Shown here: piece by piece, positions 1 through 6,031 of the stretch
How the letters are laid out: the number at the start of each line of letters is the position of its first letter
Position numbering within the stretch: position 1 is the first letter of the stretch
Assembly (NCBI GenBank): GCA_946886375.1
Contig: CAMPIL010000163.1
Coordinates: forward strand, 1 to 7,991
From: an uncultured Phycisphaerales bacterium
GTDB lineage: Bacteria; Planctomycetota; Phycisphaerae; Phycisphaerales; SM1A02
Length of the DNA: 7,991 nt
Direction of reading: 5' to 3'
Notes under the pieces: generated by a model
Databases searched by the model: none
What the model saw: only the letters and a program-made list of their open reading frames with translations
What the model was told of the DNA's origin: nothing
Position numbers and translations under genes: made by a program

Positions 1-1
1 C

Positions 2-481
2 GCCTACATCGTCGTCATCTCCGGCTCCATGGGCGACAGCCGCAAACTGGAAATCGCCAAGCGCGAGTTAAGCCGTTCGATCGATGCGCTGCCGGATTAC
101 TCATCGTTTTACGTGCTCTTGTTCTCGGCCGACTTTGTGCAGCCGCCGATGCAGAAGGGCTGGTCGCGGGCGCGCAAGCCGCTGGTGCAGCAGTTCATAT
201 CGTGGCTGAACATGGTCGATCCGGGCGGCGGCACCGCGCCGCGCACCTCATTCATGCAGGTGTATTCGCTGGAACTGCGGCCGGACGTGATTTACTTTCT
301 CACCGATGGCCAGTTCCAGGACATTTCCGCGGAGGAGATCGCCGAAATGAACCGCCGCGGCAAACGCGCGGTCATCAACACGATCCAGTTTGGCGACCGC
401 AACGGCGAAGACCTGCTGCGCAGCATCGCGAAACTCACCGGCGGTGCGTACCGCTTCGTGCCCACGGAGAGCGGACCGTGA
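2..481 (+). CDS. VWA domain protein, C-terminal part (5' end outside window)
   Basis: The reading frame is already open at the left edge, so the true start lies upstream. The 159 visible residues are almost entirely a von Willebrand factor A fold: a first beta strand running into S-G-S-M (bases 20-31), a helix with K-L-E-I-A-K-R-E-L, a strand F-Y-V-L-L-F-S, a G-G-G-T loop (T at 233-235), a strand and T-D-G loop (D at 305-307), and a last strand I-N-T-I-Q-F before a helix and G-G-A-Y-R-F-V. In VWA proteins the D-x-S-x-S, T and D residues form a metal-ion-dependent adhesion site (MIDAS). Here both serines, T and the second D are present, but the first D is valine (GTC, 14-16). VWA domains mediate protein-protein contacts; many planctomycete members are membrane-anchored through a missing N-terminal region, which cannot be judged here. 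The stop overlaps the next start by one base (TGATG), indicating coupled translation. The VWA assignment is secure; partner and location are unknown. Confidence 0.9.
   Translation, partial: AYIVVISGSMGDSRKLEIAKRELSRSIDALPDYSSFYVLLFSADFVQPPMQKGWSRARKPLVQQFISWLNMVDPGGGTAPRTSFMQVYSLELRPDVIYFLTDGQFQDISAEEIAEMNRRGKRAVINTIQFGDRNGEDLLRSIAKLTGGAYRFVPTESGP
466..471 (+). promoter_or_regulatory. Shine-Dalgarno site of the SH3-like/helical secreted protein gene
   Basis: GGAGAG lies 9 bases before the ATG at 481, inside the end of the VWA gene. It supports that start over the in-frame ATG at 202, which would run through the VWA gene in another frame and lacks a signal peptide. Confidence 0.5.
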
Positions 482-1620
482 TGTTGCGTGCGTGGCCGGC
501 TGCAGTGTCGCTCTGGCTCGCGGCGTCGGTCGGCGCGGATGTCGTGCATCAGCGCGACGGCCTGCCCGCACTGGAAGGCCGCATCATGCGCGTGGATGAT
601 GCGGGCATCACGCTGGATCGCAACTACGCCGAACCGGATTTCATCCGCTGGGACCGCGTGCGCGATGTGCGCACCGATCGCACCGACTTGAAGTTGCAGA
701 CATACCTGGATGAAGCGGCGAAACTCTGGAGGGCCCGCACACGGCTGGAACGAAACGACGCCGCGATGGCCGAGCCGCTGCTGGAGAGCCTGTTCCAACG
801 CTACCGTGGCCAGAGCAACGACACCGCCTTGCTCGTGGCCGAAGGCTTGCTGCGCTGCCGCTTGGCGCGCGGAGCGCAGGACCTTGCCGTCATCCCCGCG
901 CTTGAAATCGCGAGATTGCGAACGGTGGTGAAAGGCTCGGGCACGGCGTTTCCCACCCTGCCTTCGGTCTTTGATGATCGCACGTTTCTGTGCACGCAAC
1001 TGCCGCCGGTCTGGCTCAGCGACACCACCAGTCTTGTCAAACTTGAACGAGAACTTGCAGCGTATGAATCGGGAACCAACACCATCGTCGCATCTTTGGC
1101 GGCGATGTACCTGCACGCGGTGCGTCATCAGATCGGAATGCGAGTCGATGAGGAGCAGCGCGTGCTCGCGGCGGATCACCCCGGCGTGATGTTCCTGCGA
1201 TCAATCGTTGACGCGGGATCGTCCGACGCCATGCGCCGCAACGCGGCCAGGTTGGCCTTGGCGCGGGAACTGCCTTCGCTTCCGGAATGGGCCCAGGCGT
1301 GGTCGTCCTACTTCATCGGGATGTCTTTGATGGCTGAGCCAGGAGTCGGCAGGCAGGAGCAGGGGCTTGTGAATCTGTCCTACATTCCTGCGCGATTTGC
1401 CGCGGTGCAGCCGTATCTGGCCGGAGTGGCGCTGGCCAAACTCGCCGATGCCTGCGATGCTTGGGGCGATGCATCCGCCGCTTCATCGCTTCGCACTGAA
1501 CTGGCCACGCGCTACCCGAGGCATCCCGCACTCGCTTCGCTTCGCACTCCGGCGTCCTCCAGTCAGCCCGCCACCGCGCCGCAAGCCCCGGTGGAAGTCA
1601 ATAGCAAGGAACCCCTATGA
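481..1620 (+). CDS. Secreted protein with small beta (SH3/Sm-like) N-terminal domain and helical repeats, function unknown
   Basis: This encodes 379 residues. The chosen ATG overlaps the VWA stop by one base, has a GGAGAG ribosome site and begins a convincing signal peptide: positive R3, hydrophobic residues 5-17 and probable cleavage after V-G-A19. Residues 20-65 form a short beta-rich module with the pattern D-G-x-x-x-L-x-G-R-I, then D-D-A-G-I-T-L, then I-R-W-D-R-V. It resembles the SH3-like strands found just after signal peptides in many planctomycete proteins; this is a pattern judgement. From about residue 75 the chain is Ala/Leu/Arg-rich and helical, like a degenerate TPR or other alpha solenoid, with a stretch near residues 95-130 reading like paired helices. 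The last 25 or so residues are Pro/Ser/Ala/Gln-rich and probably disordered. It lies between the VWA gene and the proton-channel gene and overlaps the latter by four bases, so it is probably a periplasmic accessory of that complex. I do not recognise a named family. Confidence 0.8.
   Translation: MLRAWPAAVSLWLAASVGADVVHQRDGLPALEGRIMRVDDAGITLDRNYAEPDFIRWDRVRDVRTDRTDLKLQTYLDEAAKLWRARTRLERNDAAMAEPLLESLFQRYRGQSNDTALLVAEGLLRCRLARGAQDLAVIPALEIARLRTVVKGSGTAFPTLPSVFDDRTFLCTQLPPVWLSDTTSLVKLERELAAYESGTNTIVASLAAMYLHAVRHQIGMRVDEEQRVLAADHPGVMFLRSIVDAGSSDAMRRNAARLALARELPSLPEWAQAWSSYFIGMSLMAEPGVGRQEQGLVNLSYIPARFAAVQPYLAGVALAKLADACDAWGDASAASSLRTELATRYPRHPALASLRTPASSSQPATAPQAPVEVNSKEPL
1606..1610 (+). promoter_or_regulatory. 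Shine-Dalgarno site of the ExbB-type gene
   Basis: AAGGA lies 6 bases before the ATG at 1617, inside the end of the preceding gene. With the ATGA overlap it fixes the ExbB start and is the clearest ribosome site in the window. Confidence 0.65.
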
Positions 1621-2378
1621 CCGCACTTGAACTCATGCTCGCACAAGCCGCGACCGGCGGCGGACAATCCACATCGATCCTCAAGATCATTCAGGCCGGC
1701 GGCGTGGTCGGCTGGATCATCATCGGCCTGAGCGTCGTTGCGCTCACCATGATCATTCTCCACATGATCCAGATCCGCCGCAGGACGCTGATGCCGCCGC
1801 AGGATATTGAGGCATTGGACATGCTTCTTTCGCGCGGCGACGTCGCGGGCGCGCTGGAATACTGCCTGAAGCCCGAGCACGATTCCTACATGACGCGCAT
1901 CCTGGGCGCAGGCTTGACGCGCTACCAGCGGTCCGCCTTCGGCGCGTTTGAGATCAAGAGCACCATCGAAGAAGCCGGCGAAGAACAGTCGGCCCGCCTG
2001 TACCGCTCCACCGACGTGCTCAGCGTCATCGGATCGATCTCGCCGCTGCTGGGACTTTTGGGAACGGTGCTGGGCATCGTGGGCGCGTTTGAAACGCTGT
2101 CGGCGGGCGCATCGCCGGACCACAAGGCGCTGGCCGGCAACATCAGTCTCGCGCTGGTGACCACGCTGCTTGGGCTTATCGTGGCAATTCCGTGCATGGC
2201 GCTGTTCACCTATTTCCGCAATCGCATCGATGCGCTGGCGGCGGAATCTGCGATGGAAATCGAACGATTGCTGCTGCACCTGGAATCGCCGGCCACGGCC
2301 CGGCCGGTCGTCGAAACCCGTCCGTCGTTTGTGCCCCGTCCGCCCGCTTCGTCCGCGATCGGACCCAAGAACGTCTGA
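1617..2378 (+). CDS. exbB: MotA/TolQ/ExbB-family proton channel protein
   Basis: This 253-residue inner-membrane protein belongs to the family whose pentamers surround two ExbD/TolR/MotB-type subunits and convert proton flow into mechanical work. Three transmembrane helices are visible: about residues 29-51 (V-G-W-I-I-I-G-L), 133-157 and 175-200. The second helix carries the family signature S-P-L-L-G-L-L-G-T-V-L-G (P143, T150); the third carries L-V-T-T-L-L-G-L-I-V-A-I-P (T182/T183, P192). Residues near 55-130 form the expected cytoplasmic loop with helical E-I-K-S-T-I-E-E-A-G-E-E. The C-terminal tail from about 223 is Pro/Arg-rich and likely disordered. The start overlaps the upstream stop as ATGA and has a good AAGGA site. 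The ExbD-type gene follows after four bases. Length and topology are typical of ExbB-like members, without the extra domain of true MotA. The symbol is by family; whether it serves TonB, Tol or another partner cannot be told, since no TonB or Tol-Pal component is seen. Confidence 0.93.
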   Translation: MTALELMLAQAATGGGQSTSILKIIQAGGVVGWIIIGLSVVALTMIILHMIQIRRRTLMPPQDIEALDMLLSRGDVAGALEYCLKPEHDSYMTRILGAGLTRYQRSAFGAFEIKSTIEEAGEEQSARLYRSTDVLSVIGSISPLLGLLGTVLGIVGAFETLSAGASPDHKALAGNISLALVTTLLGLIVAIPCMALFTYFRNRIDALAAESAMEIERLLLHLESPATARPVVETRPSFVPRPPASSAIGPKNV

Positions 2379-2382
2379 AGTC

Positions 2383-2829
2383 ATGCGATTCACCCGCAAA
2401 AAACATCAGCACGGCGATTTCGGCGTGGTCGTCACTTCGCTGCTGGACGTGAACTTTCTGCTCATCATGTTCGTCTTGATGACGGCTCACTTCCAGCGCG
2501 AAACGCACGCGCTGCTGAACCTGCCGCGTGAAACGGGCGAGAAGGAAGTTCAACCCGACGAGGCTGGGCTCGTCGTCAACCTGAACGCCGCGGGAGAGGT
2601 GATCGTTTCGAACAAGACCATCAGCATGGATGAACTCCGCCAGCGCGTGCGAGAGCAGATCGACACGCCCGCGCTGGACGGCGCTGCATCCGGCGGCTCG
2701 CGCATGCCGCTGAAACTCATGATTCGTGCCGATCGCGAGGCCCGAAGCGAAGACCTCAATCGCGTGGTGCTTCTGCTGCGCGAGCAGGGCGTGGGAACCA
2801 TTCGCGTGGCGACGGAGGTTCCCCGATGA
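2383..2829 (+). CDS. exbD: ExbD/TolR-family protein, first copy
   Basis: This encodes a 148-residue single-pass inner-membrane protein that pairs with the ExbB-type channel encoded four bases upstream. A short basic N-terminus (R-K-K-H-Q-H) leads into one transmembrane helix at about residues 13-37, with the family's essential proton-carrying aspartate in L-L-D-V-N-F-L-L (D22). The periplasmic part contains the ExbD pattern: a strand V-V-N-L-N, a strand V-I-V-S-N, a helix M-D-E-L-R-Q-R-V, then L-K-L-M-I-R-A-D, a helix and the final strand G-T-I-R-V-A-T. All are expected for an ExbD/TolR periplasmic fold. The ribosome site is weak, so expression is probably coupled to exbB. Its periplasmic domain is somewhat longer between residues 90 and 108, where a Gly/Ser-rich insert follows. 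It is clearly different in sequence from the second ExbD downstream, so the two are not a recent duplication. The family call is very secure; the energised partner is unknown. Confidence 0.93.
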   Translation: MRFTRKKHQHGDFGVVVTSLLDVNFLLIMFVLMTAHFQRETHALLNLPRETGEKEVQPDEAGLVVNLNAAGEVIVSNKTISMDELRQRVREQIDTPALDGAASGGSRMPLKLMIRADREARSEDLNRVVLLLREQGVGTIRVATEVPR

Positions 2830-2882
2830 TCGTTTGTTGTCGCCTTCCGCACCTGTCGCATCCCGCGCGCGTTCACGGCTGA
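2826..2882 (+). other. 18-codon mini-ORF in the gap between the two ExbD genes (doubtful)
   Basis: An ATG overlapping the first ExbD stop as ATGA opens an 18-residue frame that ends four bases before the second ExbD start. A ribosome finishing the first ExbD could re-start here and be delivered next to the second start, which has no clear Shine-Dalgarno sequence. The peptide (M-I-V-C-C-R-L-P...) has no recognisable motif. It may simply be chance; its only argument is position. The same 57 bp gap is the only stretch of the window not covered by a confident gene apart from gaps under 8 bp, and I see no convincing hairpin, promoter or terminator in it. Confidence 0.2.
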
Positions 2883-2886
2883 ATCC

Positions 2887-3306
2887 ATGCATCTTCGCAA
2901 GACATCCAAGCAGCGACGGGCCAGCGCCATTACGATCAACCTGGCGAGCATGATCGATGTGAGTTTCATTCTGCTGTTTTACTTTCTCGTCGCATCGATG
3001 CTCGCCGATGAGGAAAGCCGATTGAGCACGGGCCTGCAGACTCAAAGCGCGAACGCCAGCGCGGCGGGAGATTTTCAGACGCAGGTGATCGAGGTGCGGC
3101 AGGTGGATGGCGCGCCGGTGTACAAACTGGGCGAGCGCGTGCTGCGCGACCGGCCGTCGCTCGCCGCCGCGCTGGAATCGCTGCCCAAGAGCACGGGCGT
3201 GTTTGTGCGCGTGTACGACAACGTCGCGGTCGGCTTCGCCGTCGCTGCGGTCCAGGTCGCCCACGATGCGGGTTTCCAACAGGTGACGTATGTGCCGGCG
3301 AAGTGA
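2887..3306 (+). CDS. exbD: ExbD/TolR-family protein, second copy
   Basis: This encodes a 139-residue single-pass protein of the same family as the gene before it. A strongly basic N-terminus (residues 4-11, R-K-T-S-K-Q-R-R) precedes a transmembrane helix at about 16-39, with the key aspartate in S-M-I-D-V-S-F-I-L-L (D24). The periplasmic domain has strands Q-V-I-E-V and P-V-Y-K-L, a helix S-L-A-A-A-L-E-S-L, then G-V-F-V-R-V-Y-D, a helix and the terminal strand V-T-Y-V-P-A. Upstream of this ATG the same frame is open back to the stop of the first ExbD, but with no other ATG, GTG, TTG or CTG, so 2887 is the only sensible start. No good ribosome site is seen; re-initiation after the preceding gene or mini-ORF is possible. 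The clear sequence difference from the first ExbD, with both proton-site aspartates kept, suggests a heteromeric ExbD1-ExbD2 stator core rather than redundancy. Seven bases separate it from the large TPR-like gene. Confidence 0.92.
   Translation: MHLRKTSKQRRASAITINLASMIDVSFILLFYFLVASMLADEESRLSTGLQTQSANASAAGDFQTQVIEVRQVDGAPVYKLGERVLRDRPSLAAALESLPKSTGVFVRVYDNVAVGFAVAAVQVAHDAGFQQVTYVPAK
3300..3306 (+). promoter_or_regulatory. Probable ribosome site deciding the start of the large TPR-like gene
   Basis: GAAGTGA, overlapping the second ExbD stop, sits 7 bases before the ATG at 3314. The other in-frame ATG at 3290 has AGGTGA only 3 bases upstream, which is too close, and would add eight charged residues before the signal peptide. 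Confidence 0.35.
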
Positions 3307-3313
3307 TCGTGGC

Positions 3314-6031
3314 ATGGGCACGCGACGGTTTTCCCGTTGGCTGCGCGTCTGGGCGGCCTTTACCATCGGGGCGTGCGCAGCGGTGTGGGCGCCCGATGCA
3401 TGTGCCGATGACGTCGCCGACTTCCTTGAGCAGCACGGCATGCGGCGCCTGCTGGCGGCCCATTTGGAAATGCAGATCGAGGCCGCCAAGGTTGAAGATC
3501 GCGGCGATCTCGTGCTTCGCCTTGCGACGTTGTACGCCGAGTTGCTTGAAACCACCGTTGATGCGGCGCAGCGCAAGGACCTGGAAGACCGGAGCCGGCG
3601 ATTGCTGGAAAAGGCCCCGCCCAACAGCGCCGAGGAACTGCGCCTGGCTCTGCTGCGCGCTTCGTACCGCGCTGCGGAAAAGATCGCGGAGAACCATCGG
3701 CTGCGGTTTGCATCCAACGATGAAGTGGAACAGGCCCGAAAGACGCTGACGGAAATCATTCCGCAACTCAACGCGCTGCGCCAACGGCTGAAGCAGGACC
3801 TTGAACTGTCCGACCGCCGGCTCGCCCGCTCCAGCACACTGCACGCCGCCGCGCTCTCCGAAGCCGGCGACCGCACGCGCGTGCTCTATTCGCAGTGCAC
3901 GTTTCTCACCGCATGGGCGTTGTACTACCAATCGTGGCTGAACCAGCGCGATGACAACGCCCGGCCCGCTGAGGCTCTGTTTGGCGAACTGCTGGCGTCA
4001 GAGTCTCCTTCGCCCGAACCCGCTGATGTTTCCATCGATCTGCGCTCCACCGAGGCGATTGCGAGATCCATCCTCGGCATGGCGCTGTGCAAGTCGCTCA
4101 CGTCATCGACCGCCACCGCGATCAATTGGGTGACGCTTCTGGAGCACCAAAACACGTTTGACCCGCTCCGCGCGCAAGCCACGGCGTGGAAAATCGCCAT
4201 CTATCTCGAGCACGGCGAATACCACAAGGTGCGTGAAACGCTGCAGGCTCAGAGTGACAGCAAGGCCGTTCCGCTGGCGTGGCTTCGTCTGGTGGCGGTG
4301 CATGCCTTGGAAAACTCGCAGCGCAACGCTGTGGCCGATGAACTTGCGCGATGGTCCGTGCTGGAACTGGCTTCGCGTGGCGAGTTGGAGCAGGTGCTGG
4401 ACCTGGCCAACCGCTACGGCGCCGATGCCTTGGGCAAGTCGGGCTTTGCGTTGCAGTACGTGCACGGTTCGATCAGGTATCAGGAGGCGCGGGCTGCGCA
4501 CGGCGGCGAGGCGCCCACGCTCGATCCCGCCATTGGTTTGCTCTACCAGCAGGCGGCGCAAGTGCTGCAAGCGGCGCTGGATGAACCTGACGCCTCGAAC
4601 TTTGCCACGCCCGCCGCTTCGTGCCGCTGGCTGATCGCCTGGTGCCAGTACTTCCGCGGCGAGTTTCTGGAAGCGCGAAACGCATTTGAACTTGCCTCGC
4701 AGTTTCTCTCCGGTCAAGAGGCCGCCGAGTCGTTGTGGATGGCGATCATTTCATTTGAAAAGGTGGCTCAAACGACCAGCGACCCGGACACACAGTCGCA
4801 GTTGAACGCGCTGATGGATTCCTTCATCGAGCGGTTTCCCGCAAGCCCGCACGCGCCCACTCTCCGGCTCCGCCGCACCGTGTCATCGCAGCAGGTTTCC
4901 GAAAGTGCGGTTGAGGAGTTGCTTGCAATTCCCGCCAACAGCGAGGTGTATGACTCGGCCCAGCGACGAGCCGCGGAGATGCTTTACCAGTTGTTCCGCG
5001 GACACCGGGGAAGCGAGAAGATGTTTCACGGCAATCGGTTTCTCGCCGTCGCTGTTCCGCTGCTGAGCGCCTCGGCCCGTCAGGTTGATGCCGCCGTTGC
5101 AGGCGGGGCCGAGCGTTTTGTCGTCCGATGCCGGCAGGTGCTGGAAGTTTCGCTCTCTGAAGGCGTGGCTCGCGCCGATGCGGCCCGCGCCGCGTTCCTG
5201 GCGCTGGAAGACGCACGCCAGGCCGGGCAGGTCGATCCCGCCGCCATCGCCGATGAAATCACCTGCCGCCGCGTACAGGAGCGATTGCTCGAAGGCGACT
5301 CCGCAGGCGCGGGAACGCTCGCCGATGAATTATGGACCAGGGATTCCGCAACGGTCTGGTCCAGGCTTGCGGTCCGCGCCATGTTTCAGCATGGATATCA
5401 CCTCTGGAAGAGTGGCGATTCCATGGTCGAGCAGAAACAGGCGGGTTTGGAAATCGTCATTCGCTACGGCGGGCGCGTTCTGCACGAATTCAAGGACACC
5501 GACAACGCCGTGGATCAGCCCGGCGCGCTGGGCTATCACGTCGCCGTGGCTGAGGCCTCGATGACGGCGTGGGAGCGAACAGGCGATGCGGAGCGCGGCA
5601 ATGCGGCGCTGTATTTGTTTGAAAAACTGCTTGCGGCCCGGCCGCGCAACGCTTCGTTCCTGCGCTCCACTGCCGTGTTGTCCGAGCGTTTGGGCGATCA
5701 GGCCAAGGCGTTGGATTGCTGGCGGCTGCTGGTCGCTGGCGTTGAGAACGGGTCCGATGCGTGGTTCGAGGCGAAGTTTCACCTGATCAAGATTCTTTCG
5801 GCGACCGATCCAAAACGAGCCCGGGAAGTCATGGATCAACACAAGCAATTCAACCCCGAGTATGGCCCGGATCCGTGGGGCGGCATGCTCAAGGGCTTGG
5901 ATGCGCAACTGCCCGCCGCCCCGGCAAGCCAGGCGGTGCCGCAACAGTCGAGCGCTCATGACCGGCCCGGTTGGGCGGCGCGTGCGCGTTCATCGCCCCA
6001 ACTCGTCGCGTCCGTGAATCCTCATGCATGA
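3314..6031 (+). CDS. Large exported TPR-like alpha-solenoid protein, function unknown
   Basis: This encodes 905 residues from the preferred ATG (an ATG eight codons earlier, at 3290, is possible). A signal peptide is clear: basic residues 4-11, hydrophobic 12-26 and probable cleavage after A-C-A31. C21 preceded by I-G-A is a weak alternative lipobox. The remainder is almost wholly helical with little beta prediction, rich in Ala, Leu, Arg and Glu, and shows tandem helix pairs like degenerate tetratricopeptide repeats. Examples are at about residues 435-490 (W-L-I-A-W-C-Q-Y-F-R-G-E-F-L-E-A-R) and 762-845 (A-L-Y-L-F-E-K-L-L-A, then L-G-D-Q-A-K-A-L-D-C-W). A closing block reads Y-G-P-D-P-W-G, followed by a disordered Pro/Ala/Ser/Gln tail from about 870. 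TPR-type solenoids act as protein-binding scaffolds. Its place directly behind the ExbB-ExbD-ExbD genes suggests that it is a periplasmic partner or track for that motor. Its last 8 bases overlap the next gene. I recognise no enzyme motif. Confidence 0.85.
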   Translation: MGTRRFSRWLRVWAAFTIGACAAVWAPDACADDVADFLEQHGMRRLLAAHLEMQIEAAKVEDRGDLVLRLATLYAELLETTVDAAQRKDLEDRSRRLLEKAPPNSAEELRLALLRASYRAAEKIAENHRLRFASNDEVEQARKTLTEIIPQLNALRQRLKQDLELSDRRLARSSTLHAAALSEAGDRTRVLYSQCTFLTAWALYYQSWLNQRDDNARPAEALFGELLASESPSPEPADVSIDLRSTEAIARSILGMALCKSLTSSTATAINWVTLLEHQNTFDPLRAQATAWKIAIYLEHGEYHKVRETLQAQSDSKAVPLAWLRLVAVHALENSQRNAVADELARWSVLELASRGELEQVLDLANRYGADALGKSGFALQYVHGSIRYQEARAAHGGEAPTLDPAIGLLYQQAAQVLQAALDEPDASNFATPAASCRWLIAWCQYFRGEFLEARNAFELASQFLSGQEAAESLWMAIISFEKVAQTTSDPDTQSQLNALMDSFIERFPASPHAPTLRLRRTVSSQQVSESAVEELLAIPANSEVYDSAQRRAAEMLYQLFRGHRGSEKMFHGNRFLAVAVPLLSASARQVDAAVAGGAERFVVRCRQVLEVSLSEGVARADAARAAFLALEDARQAGQVDPAAIADEITCRRVQERLLEGDSAGAGTLADELWTRDSATVWSRLAVRAMFQHGYHLWKSGDSMVEQKQAGLEIVIRYGGRVLHEFKDTDNAVDQPGALGYHVAVAEASMTAWERTGDAERGNAALYLFEKLLAARPRNASFLRSTAVLSERLGDQAKALDCWRLLVAGVENGSDAWFEAKFHLIKILSATDPKRAREVMDQHKQFNPEYGPDPWGGMLKGLDAQLPAAPASQAVPQQSSAHDRPGWAARARSSPQLVASVNPHA

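Noticed and set aside
202..480. Upstream extension of the secreted-protein gene to an ATG at 202
   Set aside because: It would overlap the VWA domain gene by 280 bases, with Arg/His-rich non-protein-like sequence. The ATG at 481 has a ribosome site and starts a signal peptide.
292..1179. Open frame of 295 codons on the - strand
   Set aside because: It is the shadow of the VWA and secreted-protein genes; no signal peptide, domain or ribosome site was seen.
1486..1548. 12-base direct repeat TCGCTTCGCACT at 1486 and 1537
   Set aside because: It lies within codons for two S-L-R-T segments, spaced by exactly 17 codons, with no third copy seen. Chance codon use or weak repeat homology explains it.
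1563..2399. Open frame of 278 codons on the - strand
   Set aside because: It is antisense to the confident ExbB gene and has an Arg/Gln/His-rich composition without any motif.
2830..2886. Possible terminator or promoter in the 57 bp gap between the ExbD genes
   Set aside because: There is no convincing inverted repeat with a T run and no recognisable -35/-10 pair; the GC-rich CGCGCGCG stretch is too short to call.
3290..3313. Earlier start for the large TPR-like protein
   Set aside because: The ribosome site is too close and the added residues (M-C-R-R-S-D-R-G) do not improve the signal peptide; not fully excluded.
2206..3876. Long open frame on the - strand (556 codons)
   Set aside because: It lies opposite ExbB, both ExbD genes and the TPR-like gene. 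Its translation is Arg/Ser-rich with low-complexity runs, typical of the antisense of a high-GC gene; the + strand genes have recognised families.
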